15,202 nucleotides of DNA from Paracoccaceae bacterium (GTDB lineage Bacteria > Pseudomonadota > Alphaproteobacteria > Rhodobacterales > Rhodobacteraceae), in assembly GCA_003500165.1 (NCBI GenBank), contig DNSZ01000276.1:1-15202 (forward strand), written 5' to 3'. The stretch's first letter is position 1; the number at the start of each line of letters is the position of its first letter. A program made the position numbers and the translations under genes. Below, in pieces: positions 1 through 5,917 of this stretch. The notes beneath the pieces are model-generated. The model worked only from the letters and a program-made list of their open reading frames with translations. It was not told the DNA's origin and searched no databases.

Positions 1-214
1 TCGTCGGCCAGTCGGAGAAATCCTTGATCCCCTGGCGCAGCGCGTCGTCGGCCAGCACGTTCACGTCCTTGAAGGTGACGCCCATATAGCGCAGCACCCC
101 CGACACCCGGCTGGAAAAGCCGCATTGCGGCATGTCGGGCGTTCCCTTCATGAACAGAACCACATCGTTCTGGTCGACCGTTGCACGGATGTCTTCGGCG
201 GTATCGGTGGTCAT
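1..214 (-). CDS. grxD: Monothiol glutaredoxin, Grx4/CGFS type (3' end outside the window)
   Basis: The first 71 residues of a monothiol glutaredoxin are visible; the gene runs off the left edge. The CGFS active site is at residues 31-34, after the family's KGT (K23) that contacts glutathione, and a WPT motif at 69-71 closes the visible part. CGFS glutaredoxins are cytosolic carriers of a glutathione-ligated [2Fe-2S] cluster and form heterodimers with BolA proteins, where a BolA histidine helps hold the cluster. The ATG overlaps the stop of the 85-aa gene upstream (ATGA, 211-214), so translation is probably coupled. A BolA gene lies at the head of the same run, which supports the Fe-S assignment. 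The full family length is about 105-120 residues, so roughly 40-50 residues are missing here. The family call is very secure. Confidence 0.96.
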   Translation of the reverse strand, partial: MTTDTAEDIRATVDQNDVVLFMKGTPDMPQCGFSSRVSGVLRYMGVTFKDVNVLADDALRQGIKDFSDWPT

Positions 215-468
215 GGCTCGTCCTTCTTGCGTTGGTCGCGGGGCACAAATTGGCGGGCATAGGCCTGCGGGTCGCGCGGGACCCGCACGACGGCGGTCTG
301 CCCGCCGCCCAGGCCCGAGGCATAGGTCACTTCGAACACATAGTCGCCCTCACCCGGCGCCTGCCCCGGCTTCTGGCCGCGTTCGGCACGGATGATGCGG
401 TGTGTGTGGACGACCAGCACCGCGACGATCGCGGCAACCAGGGCGATGATCACGAATGCGCCGGTCAT
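211..468 (-). CDS. 85-aa single-pass membrane protein between bolA and grxD
   Basis: I do not recognise a named family. Residues 2-21 form one strongly hydrophobic helix, followed by a basic stretch (HTHRIIRAER), which by the positive-inside rule puts the C-terminus in the cytoplasm. The soluble tail has a compact region with YVFEVTYASG and then RVPRDPQAYARQFVPRD, ending in charged residues. An in-frame start at 624 would give 137 aa. I prefer the ATG at 466-468 because GGAGGT lies 8 bases upstream and because this ATG overlaps the stop of the preceding gene as ATGA; the longer form would cover almost that whole gene. Its own stop overlaps the grxD start in the same way. The position between BolA and glutaredoxin genes suggests a link to Fe-S or thiol chemistry at the membrane, which is inference only. 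Confidence 0.78.
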   Translation of the reverse strand: MTGAFVIIALVAAIVAVLVVHTHRIIRAERGQKPGQAPGEGDYVFEVTYASGLGGGQTAVVRVPRDPQAYARQFVPRDQRKKDEP

Positions 469-689
469 ACCCAGCCACCTCCGCCACCAGCCCCGTTTCG
501 ACGGTTCAGCACCGCGTTGCGCTGGTTCACCGCATGGACGCCGGACATGTCCGTCGCTTCCATGCCCAGCGGTTTGCGGCCCGGTCGGAGCGATGCGGAT
601 CGCGAATGGCGCCACCTGGTCCACAGAACGAAGCCCCAGCCCAGAGCGACGATGGCTGCAACCCCGACAACGCCTGCTGTGTAGGTCAT
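465..689 (-). CDS. 74-aa single-pass membrane protein, unrecognised
   Basis: A small protein with a hydrophobic helix at about residues 4-23, then a strongly basic stretch (RWRHSRSASLRPGRK), predicting an N-out/C-in topology. The tail is polar and ends in a glycine run (GAGGGGGWV). That ending is partly explained by the DNA, since the same bases supply the GGAGGT ribosome binding site of the next gene. An earlier in-frame start at 779 exists, but the ATG at 687-689 has GGAG 7 bases upstream and overlaps the stop of the 58-aa gene (ATGA). The stop at 465-467 overlaps the start of the 85-aa gene. No family is recognised. The double overlap argues that it is a real translated gene, though the low-complexity C-terminus leaves some doubt. 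Confidence 0.62.
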   Translation of the reverse strand: MTYTAGVVGVAAIVALGWGFVLWTRWRHSRSASLRPGRKPLGMEATDMSGVHAVNQRNAVLNRRNGAGGGGGWV

Positions 690-862
690 GCCAAACTCCG
701 TTGCGAGGCGCGCCGCCGGATTCGTCTTTGAACCCGCCAGTATCGGGGGCCGTATTTGACCAGCCTGGGCAGATCGCAAAACAGCAACGCGATCATGTCC
801 AACAGCACCAGGAAGCCATAGACAACACGCAAGATGATCCAGCCGGCCGCCTGGTCCATCAT
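686..862 (-). CDS. 58-aa single-pass membrane protein with arginine-rich tail, easily missed
   Basis: Translating the minus strand directly after bolA gives a 58-residue protein starting MMDQAAGWIILRVVYGF. Residues 8-28 are a hydrophobic helix. The rest is very basic (YWRVQRRIRRRASQRS), predicting a cytoplasmic C-terminus that could bind lipid headgroups or nucleic acid. The first ATG (860-862) overlaps the bolA stop as ATGA, with GAAGG 7 bases upstream; a second ATG follows at once. The stop (TGA, 686-688) overlaps the next ATG. Without this frame, about 170 bases of a tightly packed run would be empty. Codon use is odd for the region, with AGA, CGA, GTT and several TTG codons, so it is less G/C-biased than its neighbours. 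No family is recognised. Confidence 0.66.
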   Translation of the reverse strand: MMDQAAGWIILRVVYGFLVLLDMIALLFCDLPRLVKYGPRYWRVQRRIRRRASQRSLA

Positions 863-1101
863 TCCGGCGCCTTCGTGGTCAGCGCCAGCGCGTGCAACTC
901 ACCGGCGGCCCCGTCCATCTTGCCCTTCAGCGCGGCGTAGACGGCGCGCTGCTGCTGCACCCGGTTCTGGCCGCGAAAGCTCTCGTCGATCACCTCGGCC
1001 GCATAGTGGTTCCCGTCCCCGGCGAGGTCGGTGATCGTCACCTGCGCGTCGGGGAACGCATCCTTGATCAGACGTTCAAGTTCGCTGGCCTGGACCGGCA
1101 T
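859..1101 (-). CDS. bolA: BolA-family protein (BolA2/IbaG-like)
   Basis: An 80-residue BolA-family protein, a usual length for the short BolA2/IbaG subgroup. It has the N-terminal helix (residues 4-15), the strand region VTITDLAGDG, NHYAAEV with H32, FRGQNRVQQQRAVYAAL, and GELHALAL with H70. In BolA proteins the histidine equivalent to H70 is the ligand shared with a CGFS glutaredoxin in a [2Fe-2S] heterodimer. Such complexes act in Fe-S trafficking and iron sensing in the cytosol. The ATG at 1099-1101 has GGAGG 5 bases upstream. The gene heads a run of overlapping genes that ends with grxD, its expected partner. The family call is secure; the subgroup and symbol are less so. Confidence 0.94.
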   Translation of the reverse strand: MPVQASELERLIKDAFPDAQVTITDLAGDGNHYAAEVIDESFRGQNRVQQQRAVYAALKGKMDGAAGELHALALTTKAPE

Positions 1102-1209
1102 CGGCGCCTCCGCTTGTCCAAAAACATCTAAGCCTGACGCATCATCAACGCAAGCCCATGCGCGGGGCCGCCGACCGGTGCGGGGCCGGAGCGACCCACA
1201 TGCGACAGC

Positions 1210-1539
1210 CTATCCGCTGGCCGCGCCTGACAGCGCGTTCAACACGACGACCCCCGCCAGGATCAGACCGACGCCCAGATAGGCAAAGCCGTCGAGCTTC
1301 TGGCCGAAAGCCACAGCACCCAGAAGCGTGACGCCGGCGATACCGCCCCCCGCCCAGACCGAATAGGCGATGCCCACCGGCATGGTCCGCACCACCACCG
1401 ACATCACATAGAAGGCCAGTGCGAAGCAGATCAGGGTCAACCCGGCAAAGCCGATCCTGGTGAAACCGTCCGACAGCTTGAGCGCCGCGGTAGCGCAGAT
1501 TTCGATGGCGATCCCGATCCCAAGCAAGACCCAGTGCAT
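1210..1539 (-). CDS. Small multidrug resistance (SMR) efflux protein, EmrE/Qac type
   Basis: A 109-residue inner membrane protein with four predicted helices, the standard SMR length. E13 in helix 1 (GIAIEICATAALK) matches the proton- and drug-binding glutamate of EmrE (E14). KLSDGFTR after helix 1 is close to the EmrE KFSEGFTR. AYSVWAGGGIAG carries Y59 and W62, equivalent to Y60 and W63. Members act as antiparallel dimers exchanging protons for quaternary ammonium and other lipophilic cations. The KxSxGFTR and AYxxW motifs favour the Qac/EmrE branch over the guanidinium (Gdx/SugE) branch. The start at 1537-1539 has GGGAGA 6 bases upstream; an extension to 1674 would add an unlikely arginine-rich leader. 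It lies 79 bases after the 158-aa gene, possibly in the purL transcript. Confidence 0.92.
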   Translation of the reverse strand: MHWVLLGIGIAIEICATAALKLSDGFTRIGFAGLTLICFALAFYVMSVVVRTMPVGIAYSVWAGGGIAGVTLLGAVAFGQKLDGFAYLGVGLILAGVVVLNALSGAASG

Positions 1540-1618
1540 GTGCGTTCTCCCTTTCTTGCGGACCCATGGCCGGCGGCGTCGTGGCTTTGGCCGGCCGGTT
1601 CTTGAAACGGTGCGGATG

Positions 1619-2095
1619 TCATGCCGGGCGGCGGGCCAGCCCAACGGTCGCGGCCGCGCCCGAGATCGGCGCACCGATCGCCGCGATCAATGCCAGCCAG
1701 GCCAGCCCGTGCGCGACGGTCGGGATCGCAGCCGATCCGTCCTGTCGTTCCGGCGGACCGGCGGCGCAATGCGCGGCATTCGACCAATGCGCGACGGCTT
1801 CTGCCGACCACAGCAGCCACAGGGCAAGGCCCGCGGCGATGACGGGCGAAAGCGTCAGGGGCCCGCGTCGCGGGCGGCCGCGCAGCCCGGCCCATGCGAT
1901 CAGCGTCGCAGGGGCAAAAGTGCCTGCGAAAAGCAGCGTGAGTATGGCGAACATGCCGGCAAGTTCCGACGGGTACCGCGGATAGCAGAAGGCGTCGCGC
2001 AAGCCGAACGCGAGACCGAGGAACGCGCTTGTGGCGACGAGCAGTCCAGCGGTGAGCGTCGCCGCATACAGAAGCGCGATTCCGATCCGCCTCAT
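1619..2095 (-). CDS. 158-aa four-helix membrane protein overlapping purL
   Basis: A hydrophobic protein with predicted membrane segments at about residues 5-30, 47-70, 85-103 and 127-152, so both ends probably face the same side. The loop after helix 3 (AHWSNAAHCAAGPPERQDG) is polar, with two histidines and a cysteine; with C37 in the first loop, a disulfide or metal site is possible but unproven. The ATG (2093-2095) overlaps the purL stop as ATGA and has little ribosome binding site of its own, so translation probably depends on purL. An open frame extends upstream to 2503 but lies inside purL. I recognise no family. Being coupled to a purine enzyme need not imply a purine function. Confidence 0.8.
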   Translation of the reverse strand: MRRIGIALLYAATLTAGLLVATSAFLGLAFGLRDAFCYPRYPSELAGMFAILTLLFAGTFAPATLIAWAGLRGRPRRGPLTLSPVIAAGLALWLLWSAEAVAHWSNAAHCAAGPPERQDGSAAIPTVAHGLAWLALIAAIGAPISGAAATVGLARRPA

Positions 2096-4251
2096 CCCAG
2101 TGCCGCCGCGAACGCGCCTGACCACAGCGTCACCAGATCGGCCAGCGGCGCCGAAGCGGGCCCGAGTGCCACGAGGTCGCCGCCAAAGCTGCCCACGGCG
2201 CGCGCCGGCAGCGCCTGCTGGCCCGCCAGGGCGACGAGCCCCGCCGCATGCTCCGCCGGCACGGCCAGCAGATAGCGGCCCTGATCCTCGGCAAAGAACC
2301 AGGCCGTATCGCCTTCCTCGATGGCCAGCCCGCAGCCCGCCGCCGCTGCCATCTCGAACGCGGCGAGCGCCAGCCCGCCATCGGAAAGATCGGTGCAGGC
2401 GCGGATCGCCGCCCGCTCGGCCAGGATGAACGCCCCGGCCGCGCGTTCGGCGGCCAGATCGACGGGCGGTGCGTCGCCCTCGGCCCGGCCCCACATTTCC
2501 CAAAGCAGGGCGGACTGCCCGAGATGTCGGCCCGGCGGCCCCAGCAGCACGGCGATGTCGCCCGGCCGGGCGGGACCGGCGATCCGCTCACCAAGCCGCT
2601 CGATCAGCCCCACCGCGCCGATGGTCGGCGTGGGCAGGATCGGCTGTCCGTCGGTCTCGTTGTAAAGCGACACATTGCCCGACACGATGGGCATATCGAG
2701 CGCCCGACAGGCCGCGGCGATGCCTTCGATGCAACCGGCAAACTGGCCCATGATCTCGGGCTTTTCGGGGTTGCCGAAATTCAGGTTGTCGGTCGCGGCC
2801 AGCGGCCGCGCGCCCACGCAGATCAGGTTGCGAAACGCCTCGGCCACGGCCTGCTTGCCGCCCTCGAACGGATTGGCGGCGCAATAGCGCGGGGTCACGT
2901 CGGCGGTAAAGGCGAGCGCCTTTGTCGTGCCATGCACCCGGACCACGCCGGCGCCGTGGCCCGGCGGGACCACCGTGTCGGCCATGACGGTATGGTCGTA
3001 TTGCTCCCACACCCAGGCCTTGCGCGCATGGTTGGGCGACCCGATCAGCGCCCGCAATCCATCGATCGCGTCGGTCGGCGGGACATCGCCCAGGGGCGGC
3101 GGGGCAGGGGGCGCGGCACGCGGCCGGTCGTATTCCGGCGCATTTCCCGACAGGGCGCGCAGCGGCAGATCGGCGCGCACCGCGCCCTGATGGCGCACGA
3201 TGAAGCGATCCTCGGCGATGGTCTCGCCGACCACCGCAAAATCGAGGTCCCATTTGTCGAAGATCGCGCGGGCTGCGGCCTCCTTTTCGGGGTCGAGCAC
3301 CATCAGCATCCGCTCCTGGGATTCCGACAGCATCATCTCATAGGCGGTCATCGCCGATTCGCGCACCGGCACAAGGTCGAGGTCGAGCGCGATGCCAAGC
3401 CCGCCCTTGTCGCCCATCTCGACCGCCGAACAGGTCAGCCCGGCCGCGCCCATATCCTGGATCGAGATTACCGCGCCGCTGTCCATCAGTTCGAGGCACG
3501 CCTCCAGCAGACGCTTTTCGGTGAACGGGTCGCCGACCTGCACGGTGGGGCGTTTTTCCTCCAGCGTGTCGTCGAATTCGGCCGACGCCATGGTCGCGCC
3601 GCCGACCCCGTCGCGCCCGGTCTTGGCACCCAGATAGACGACCGGCCGGCCGACACCCGAAGCGGCGGAATAGAAGATGCGGTCGGCCCGCGCGATCCCG
3701 GCGGCAAAGGCGTTGACCAGGCAGTTGCCGTTATAGGCGGGGTGAAAGCGGACCTCGCCACCGATGGTCGGCACCCCGAAACAGTTGCCATAGCCGCCGA
3801 TGCCGGCGACCACCCCCGCGACCAGGCTGCGCGTTCTGGGGTGATCGGGGGCGCCGAAGCTCAGGCTGTTCATCGCCGCGACGGGCCGCGCCCCCATGGT
3901 GAAGACGTCGCGCAGGATCCCGCCCATGCCGGTGGCGGCGCCCTGATAGGGCTCGATATAGCTCGGGTGGTTGTGGCTCTCCATCTTGAAGACGACGGCA
4001 AGCCCGTCGCCGATATCGACCACCCCGGCATTCTCGCCCGGGCCGCAGATCACCTGCGGGCCGTCGCTGGGCAGCAGCCGCAGCCAGCGCTTCGACGATT
4101 TGTACGAGCAGTGCTCGTTCCACATCGCCGAAAAGATGCCGATTTCGGTCAGTGTCGGCGGGCGATTCAGCAGCCGCAGGATCTCGGCATATTCGTCGGG
4201 CGCCAGCCCGTGTGCGGCGATCAGATCGTCGGTGATCTCGGGGTTTTCCAT
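2092..4251 (-). CDS. purL: Phosphoribosylformylglycinamidine synthase subunit II
   Basis: PurL uses ATP and ammonia delivered by PurQ to convert FGAR to FGAM, the fourth step of purine synthesis, working with PurS and PurQ in the cytosol. The 719-residue length fits the small, multi-subunit PurL and not the about 1300-residue fused enzyme. Visible motifs are NEHCSYKSSKRWL with the conserved H47, ESHNHPS (H93, H95), GAATGMGGILRD, DMGAAGLTCSAVEMG, ESQERMLMV, TDNLNFGNPEKPE, GNVSLYNET and DLSDGGLALAA, giving the two-fold AIRS-like repeat. The ATG at 4249-4251 has GAGAGG about 4 bases upstream; a start at 4350 would add 33 atypical residues encoded by the promoter region. Its stop overlaps the next gene. 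purQ and purS are not in this window. Confidence 0.98.
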   Translation of the reverse strand: MENPEITDDLIAAHGLAPDEYAEILRLLNRPPTLTEIGIFSAMWNEHCSYKSSKRWLRLLPSDGPQVICGPGENAGVVDIGDGLAVVFKMESHNHPSYIEPYQGAATGMGGILRDVFTMGARPVAAMNSLSFGAPDHPRTRSLVAGVVAGIGGYGNCFGVPTIGGEVRFHPAYNGNCLVNAFAAGIARADRIFYSAASGVGRPVVYLGAKTGRDGVGGATMASAEFDDTLEEKRPTVQVGDPFTEKRLLEACLELMDSGAVISIQDMGAAGLTCSAVEMGDKGGLGIALDLDLVPVRESAMTAYEMMLSESQERMLMVLDPEKEAAARAIFDKWDLDFAVVGETIAEDRFIVRHQGAVRADLPLRALSGNAPEYDRPRAAPPAPPPLGDVPPTDAIDGLRALIGSPNHARKAWVWEQYDHTVMADTVVPPGHGAGVVRVHGTTKALAFTADVTPRYCAANPFEGGKQAVAEAFRNLICVGARPLAATDNLNFGNPEKPEIMGQFAGCIEGIAAACRALDMPIVSGNVSLYNETDGQPILPTPTIGAVGLIERLGERIAGPARPGDIAVLLGPPGRHLGQSALLWEMWGRAEGDAPPVDLAAERAAGAFILAERAAIRACTDLSDGGLALAAFEMAAAAGCGLAIEEGDTAWFFAEDQGRYLLAVPAEHAAGLVALAGQQALPARAVGSFGGDLVALGPASAPLADLVTLWSGAFAAALG

Positions 4252-4305
4252 CGCACCTCTCTCTTGGCGGTGCCCTAGCAGGCCCTGCCATCCGGGCAAA
4301 GGCGG

Positions 4306-4334
4306 GTTATACGTTTCGGATTGAAATCGGTTCA
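4306..4334 (-). promoter_or_regulatory. Candidate purL promoter
   Basis: Reading leftwards, TATAAC (4311 to 4306) is a good -10 match, about 55 bases before the purL ATG. The hexamer at the 17-base spacing, TGAACC (4334 to 4329), is a weak -35 and falls inside the dyad at 4326-4339. This fits a promoter that needs or is blocked by a DNA-binding protein. It is predicted by eye only. Confidence 0.4.
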
Positions 4335-4349
4335 CCGATGGGCTATACA
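4321..4349 (+). promoter_or_regulatory. Candidate sigma-70-type promoter for the 86-aa gene
   Basis: TTGAAA (4321-4326) is followed after exactly 17 bases by TATACA (4344-4349), so the spacing is ideal and the hexamers match consensus at 5/6 and 4/6. Transcription would start near 4356, leaving a leader of about 20-30 bases before the small plus-strand gene. It sits back to back with the purL promoter. Confidence 0.5.
4326..4339. promoter_or_regulatory. 14-bp operator-like dyad
   Basis: ATCGGT-TC-ACCGAT is a perfect 6-2-6 inverted repeat. It fills most of the spacer of the plus-strand promoter and covers the -35 position of the purL promoter, so one bound protein could control both directions. 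No regulator is identified. Confidence 0.45.
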
Positions 4350-4385
4350 TTCACCTGATTGTGAGGTTTGCGTATGGAGGTCGCC

Positions 4386-4646
4386 ATGGCAACGGCGGTT
4401 GGAAGAACGGTTCAGACGGCGGGGCGGATGTGCCGCACCGTCACGATCGGCCTGATCGGCGGGGTCCGTCAGCGCCTGGGTCATGCCGACACCGAGGCCC
4501 GGATCGAGGCACTTCCCGCGCGCGAACAAGCGGTTATCGTTTCGGCGACGCTGGCACTCCTGTTCGGTCTGGCGCTGCTGGCGGCACAGGCCGGCTGGAT
4601 CGGCATGGCGGTGTACTGGCTGGCGGTCATCCTGCTGATCGACTGA
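4386..4646 (+). CDS. 86-aa small membrane protein, unrecognised
   Basis: An N-terminal basic, amphipathic half (residues 1-48, including MCRTVTIGLIGGVRQRLG and an acidic linker) is followed by two hydrophobic segments at about residues 51-69 and 72-85; the protein ends directly after the second, at LLID. This shape suggests a hairpin in the inner membrane with its N-terminus in the cytoplasm. Starts at 4374 (GAGG 7 bases upstream) and 4386 (GGAGG 5 bases upstream) are both credible; I chose 4386, which drops only MEVA. The gene is divergent from purL and follows the TTGAAA/TATACA promoter closely. A GC-rich hairpin (4649-4664, GGCCGG stem, no T-run) lies just after the stop. No family is recognised. 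Confidence 0.68.
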   Translation: MATAVGRTVQTAGRMCRTVTIGLIGGVRQRLGHADTEARIEALPAREQAVIVSATLALLFGLALLAAQAGWIGMAVYWLAVILLID

Positions 4647-4754
4647 CGGGCCGGGTCGCCGGCCAAAGATACGGCCGAGACGCGCAAAAAACTTTGATCC
4701 GCTTCCGAACCGGTCGCGTATCCCTTGCACAACCAACGCATGGGAGACCACATC

Positions 4755-4928
4755 ATGGAAGCTATCGCACCCGTTCTCGCCCTCGGCACCCTGGGCGTCG
4801 TCCTGGCCTTTGCCTACGCCTCGATCCGCGAAGTCGAAAAGCGTCGCGGTTCCGACGCGCCGAAATCCTCGCTGTCGCGCGACGGTGTCGCCGAGCGTGT
4901 GGCCGCGGGCACCTTCAACCCCCGCTGA
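4755..4928 (+). CDS. 57-aa single-pass membrane protein, unrecognised
   Basis: The protein starts MEAIAPVLALGTLGVVLAFAY, with one helix at about residues 4-22, then a charged segment (REVEKRRGSDAPKSS) and a conserved-looking end (DGVAERVAAGTFNPR). Topology should be N-out, C-in. The ATG at 4755 has GGGAG 8 bases upstream; an in-frame ATG at 4725 lacks such a site. It is 108 bases after the preceding small gene and ends 35 bases before a strong terminator, so it is probably the last gene of that unit or has its own promoter. A TTGATC at 4694-4699 might be a -35, but no good -10 follows. No family is recognised. Confidence 0.7.
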   Translation: MEAIAPVLALGTLGVVLAFAYASIREVEKRRGSDAPKSSLSRDGVAERVAAGTFNPR

Positions 4929-4941
4929 CCGACCGTTATCA

Positions 4942-4959
4942 GCGCCCCTTCTGGGGGCG
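4942..4959. other. GC-rich hairpin before the terminator
   Basis: CGCCCC (4943-4948) and GGGGCG (4954-4959) form a 6-bp stem with a 5-base loop. It has no T-run. Its right arm GGGGGCG could also pair with CGCCCCC at 4981-4987 of the following terminator, so the two hairpins may compete. Confidence 0.45.
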
Positions 4960-4963
4960 ATGC

Positions 4964-4992
4964 AAAAAGGGGGCGCACCGCGCCCCCTTTTT
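4964..4992. terminator. Strong bidirectional rho-independent terminator
   Basis: A perfect 13-bp stem, AAAAAGGGGGCGC paired with GCGCCCCCTTTTT, encloses a 3-base loop (ACC). The T-run on either strand makes it work in both directions. It lies between the convergent 57-aa gene (ends 4928) and the transglycosylase gene (ends 5003). Confidence 0.93.
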
Positions 4993-5002
4993 ACCTTTGC
5001 GC

Positions 5003-5812
5003 TTAACGATCGATCTGGGCGGCCATCCGCGCGATCGCCTGCTGATAGACGATCGCCGCGTTCCATTCCTCGATCACCGCGAAATTGGGCTCCCCGGGCT
5101 GATACCCCTGGCCGGGCCGCCATCCCTTCTGCCGCAGGTAGTTGGCGGTCGAGGCCATGGCATCGGTCAGGTTGGTCAGATCGATGCGCCCGTCGCCATT
5201 GGCGTCCTGGCCATAGGCCAGCACATTCGCCGGCAGGAACTGGGTGTGCCCCAGCTCGCCATGCATCGCGCCGATGCTGCCGGGCGACAGCGCGCCCCGG
5301 TCGACCAGAACCAGCGCCGCGATCAGATGCGGGCGAAAGAACTCTGGCCGGCGGCAATCATAGGCCAGCGTCGCCACCGCCGACAGCACGTTCGAATCGC
5401 CCATGAAGCGGCCGAACCCGGTTTCCATTCCGTGAATCGCGATCAGCACCCCGGCGGGCACCCCATAGGCCCGTTCGAGCGCGGCATAGAAATCGGCATA
5501 CTGCGCCTTGCGCTGGCGCCCTTGCGCGACGATCACGTCGCAGCCGCGCTTCTGGCAGAACGCCTCATAGCTCAGCCGAAAGCTGCGCTGATTGCGGTCG
5601 GCATTGATGGTGCGCGTGGCATAGCGGGTCTGGGCCAGCGCAGCGAGGCCCGGCGCGCCCACGCCCTCGGCCGCCGCCTCGGCGGCAAAGGCCTGTTTCC
5701 AGGCCGCAAAGCCCGACGCATCGTTGCCGCAGGGCGCGGCAAGAACCGGCGCGGCAAGGGCCGCCAGCATGGCGGCGGTCGCGGCGAATGCCGGGAAACG
5801 ATGGCGGGTCAT
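5003..5812 (-). CDS. Lytic murein transglycosylase, MltB/GH103-like
   Basis: A 269-residue periplasmic enzyme expected to cleave the MurNAc-GlcNAc bond of peptidoglycan, forming 1,6-anhydroMurNAc ends. Residues 1-25 are a signal peptide (cleavage near PVLA-AP). There is no lipobox before C28, so it looks soluble, unlike lipoprotein MltB. The catalytic glutamate is probably E130 in IHGMETGFGRFMG, which matches the MltB VETRWGRVMG motif. GELGHTQFLP and the calcium-loop-like DANGDGRIDL (203-212), followed by ASTANYLRQKGW, are family marks. C86, C91 and C153 might form a disulfide. The start at 5810-5812 has GGGAGG 7 bases upstream; the longer frame to 5866 lacks one. A TTGACG (5866 to 5861) could be its -35. 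No peptidoglycan-binding domain is present. Confidence 0.94.
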   Translation of the reverse strand: MTRHRFPAFAATAAMLAALAAPVLAAPCGNDASGFAAWKQAFAAEAAAEGVGAPGLAALAQTRYATRTINADRNQRSFRLSYEAFCQKRGCDVIVAQGRQRKAQYADFYAALERAYGVPAGVLIAIHGMETGFGRFMGDSNVLSAVATLAYDCRRPEFFRPHLIAALVLVDRGALSPGSIGAMHGELGHTQFLPANVLAYGQDANGDGRIDLTNLTDAMASTANYLRQKGWRPGQGYQPGEPNFAVIEEWNAAIVYQQAIARMAAQIDR

Positions 5813-5877
5813 GGGCGATCCTCCCTCTGATCGGTCGGGCATCGCCGTCCAGCGACGCCACGTCAAGCGAACGCATG

Positions 5878-5904
5878 AAAAAGGGCCGGGCCGCAGGGCC
5901 CGGC
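5878..5904 (-). terminator. Rho-independent terminator after the LysR gene
   Basis: On the minus strand GCCGGGCC and GGCCCGGC form an 8-bp stem with loop CTGC, followed by CCTTTTT. It lies about 120 bases past the LysR stop and 66 bases before the transglycosylase ATG, so it separates two same-strand genes. Confidence 0.8.
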
Positions 5905-5917
5905 TTGAAGTCCAACA

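Noticed and set aside
211..624. 137-aa version of the membrane protein before grxD
   Set aside because: The extra 52 residues overlap the 74-aa gene almost entirely; the ATG at 468 has a good ribosome binding site and the same ATGA overlap seen at the other junctions.
1160..1190. Short direct repeat CGGGGCCG downstream of the SMR gene
   Set aside because: Two 8-base GC-only copies are expected by chance at this base composition.
1568..1596. GGCCGGC/GCCGGCC hairpin upstream of the SMR gene as a possible guanidine riboswitch or terminator
   Set aside because: No ACGR loops or paired mini-ykkC hairpins are evident, the SMR protein looks Qac-type and not guanidinium-type, and there is no T-run.
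2248..4278. A 676-codon open frame on the plus strand opposite purL
   Set aside because: It is a GC-rich shadow: purL on the other strand has every family motif, while this frame is rich in Arg, Gly, His and Ala with no recognisable domain.
4361..5830. Long plus-strand frame running through the small genes, terminator and transglycosylase
   Set aside because: It reads through a strong terminator and antisense to a clear enzyme gene, and has no family features.
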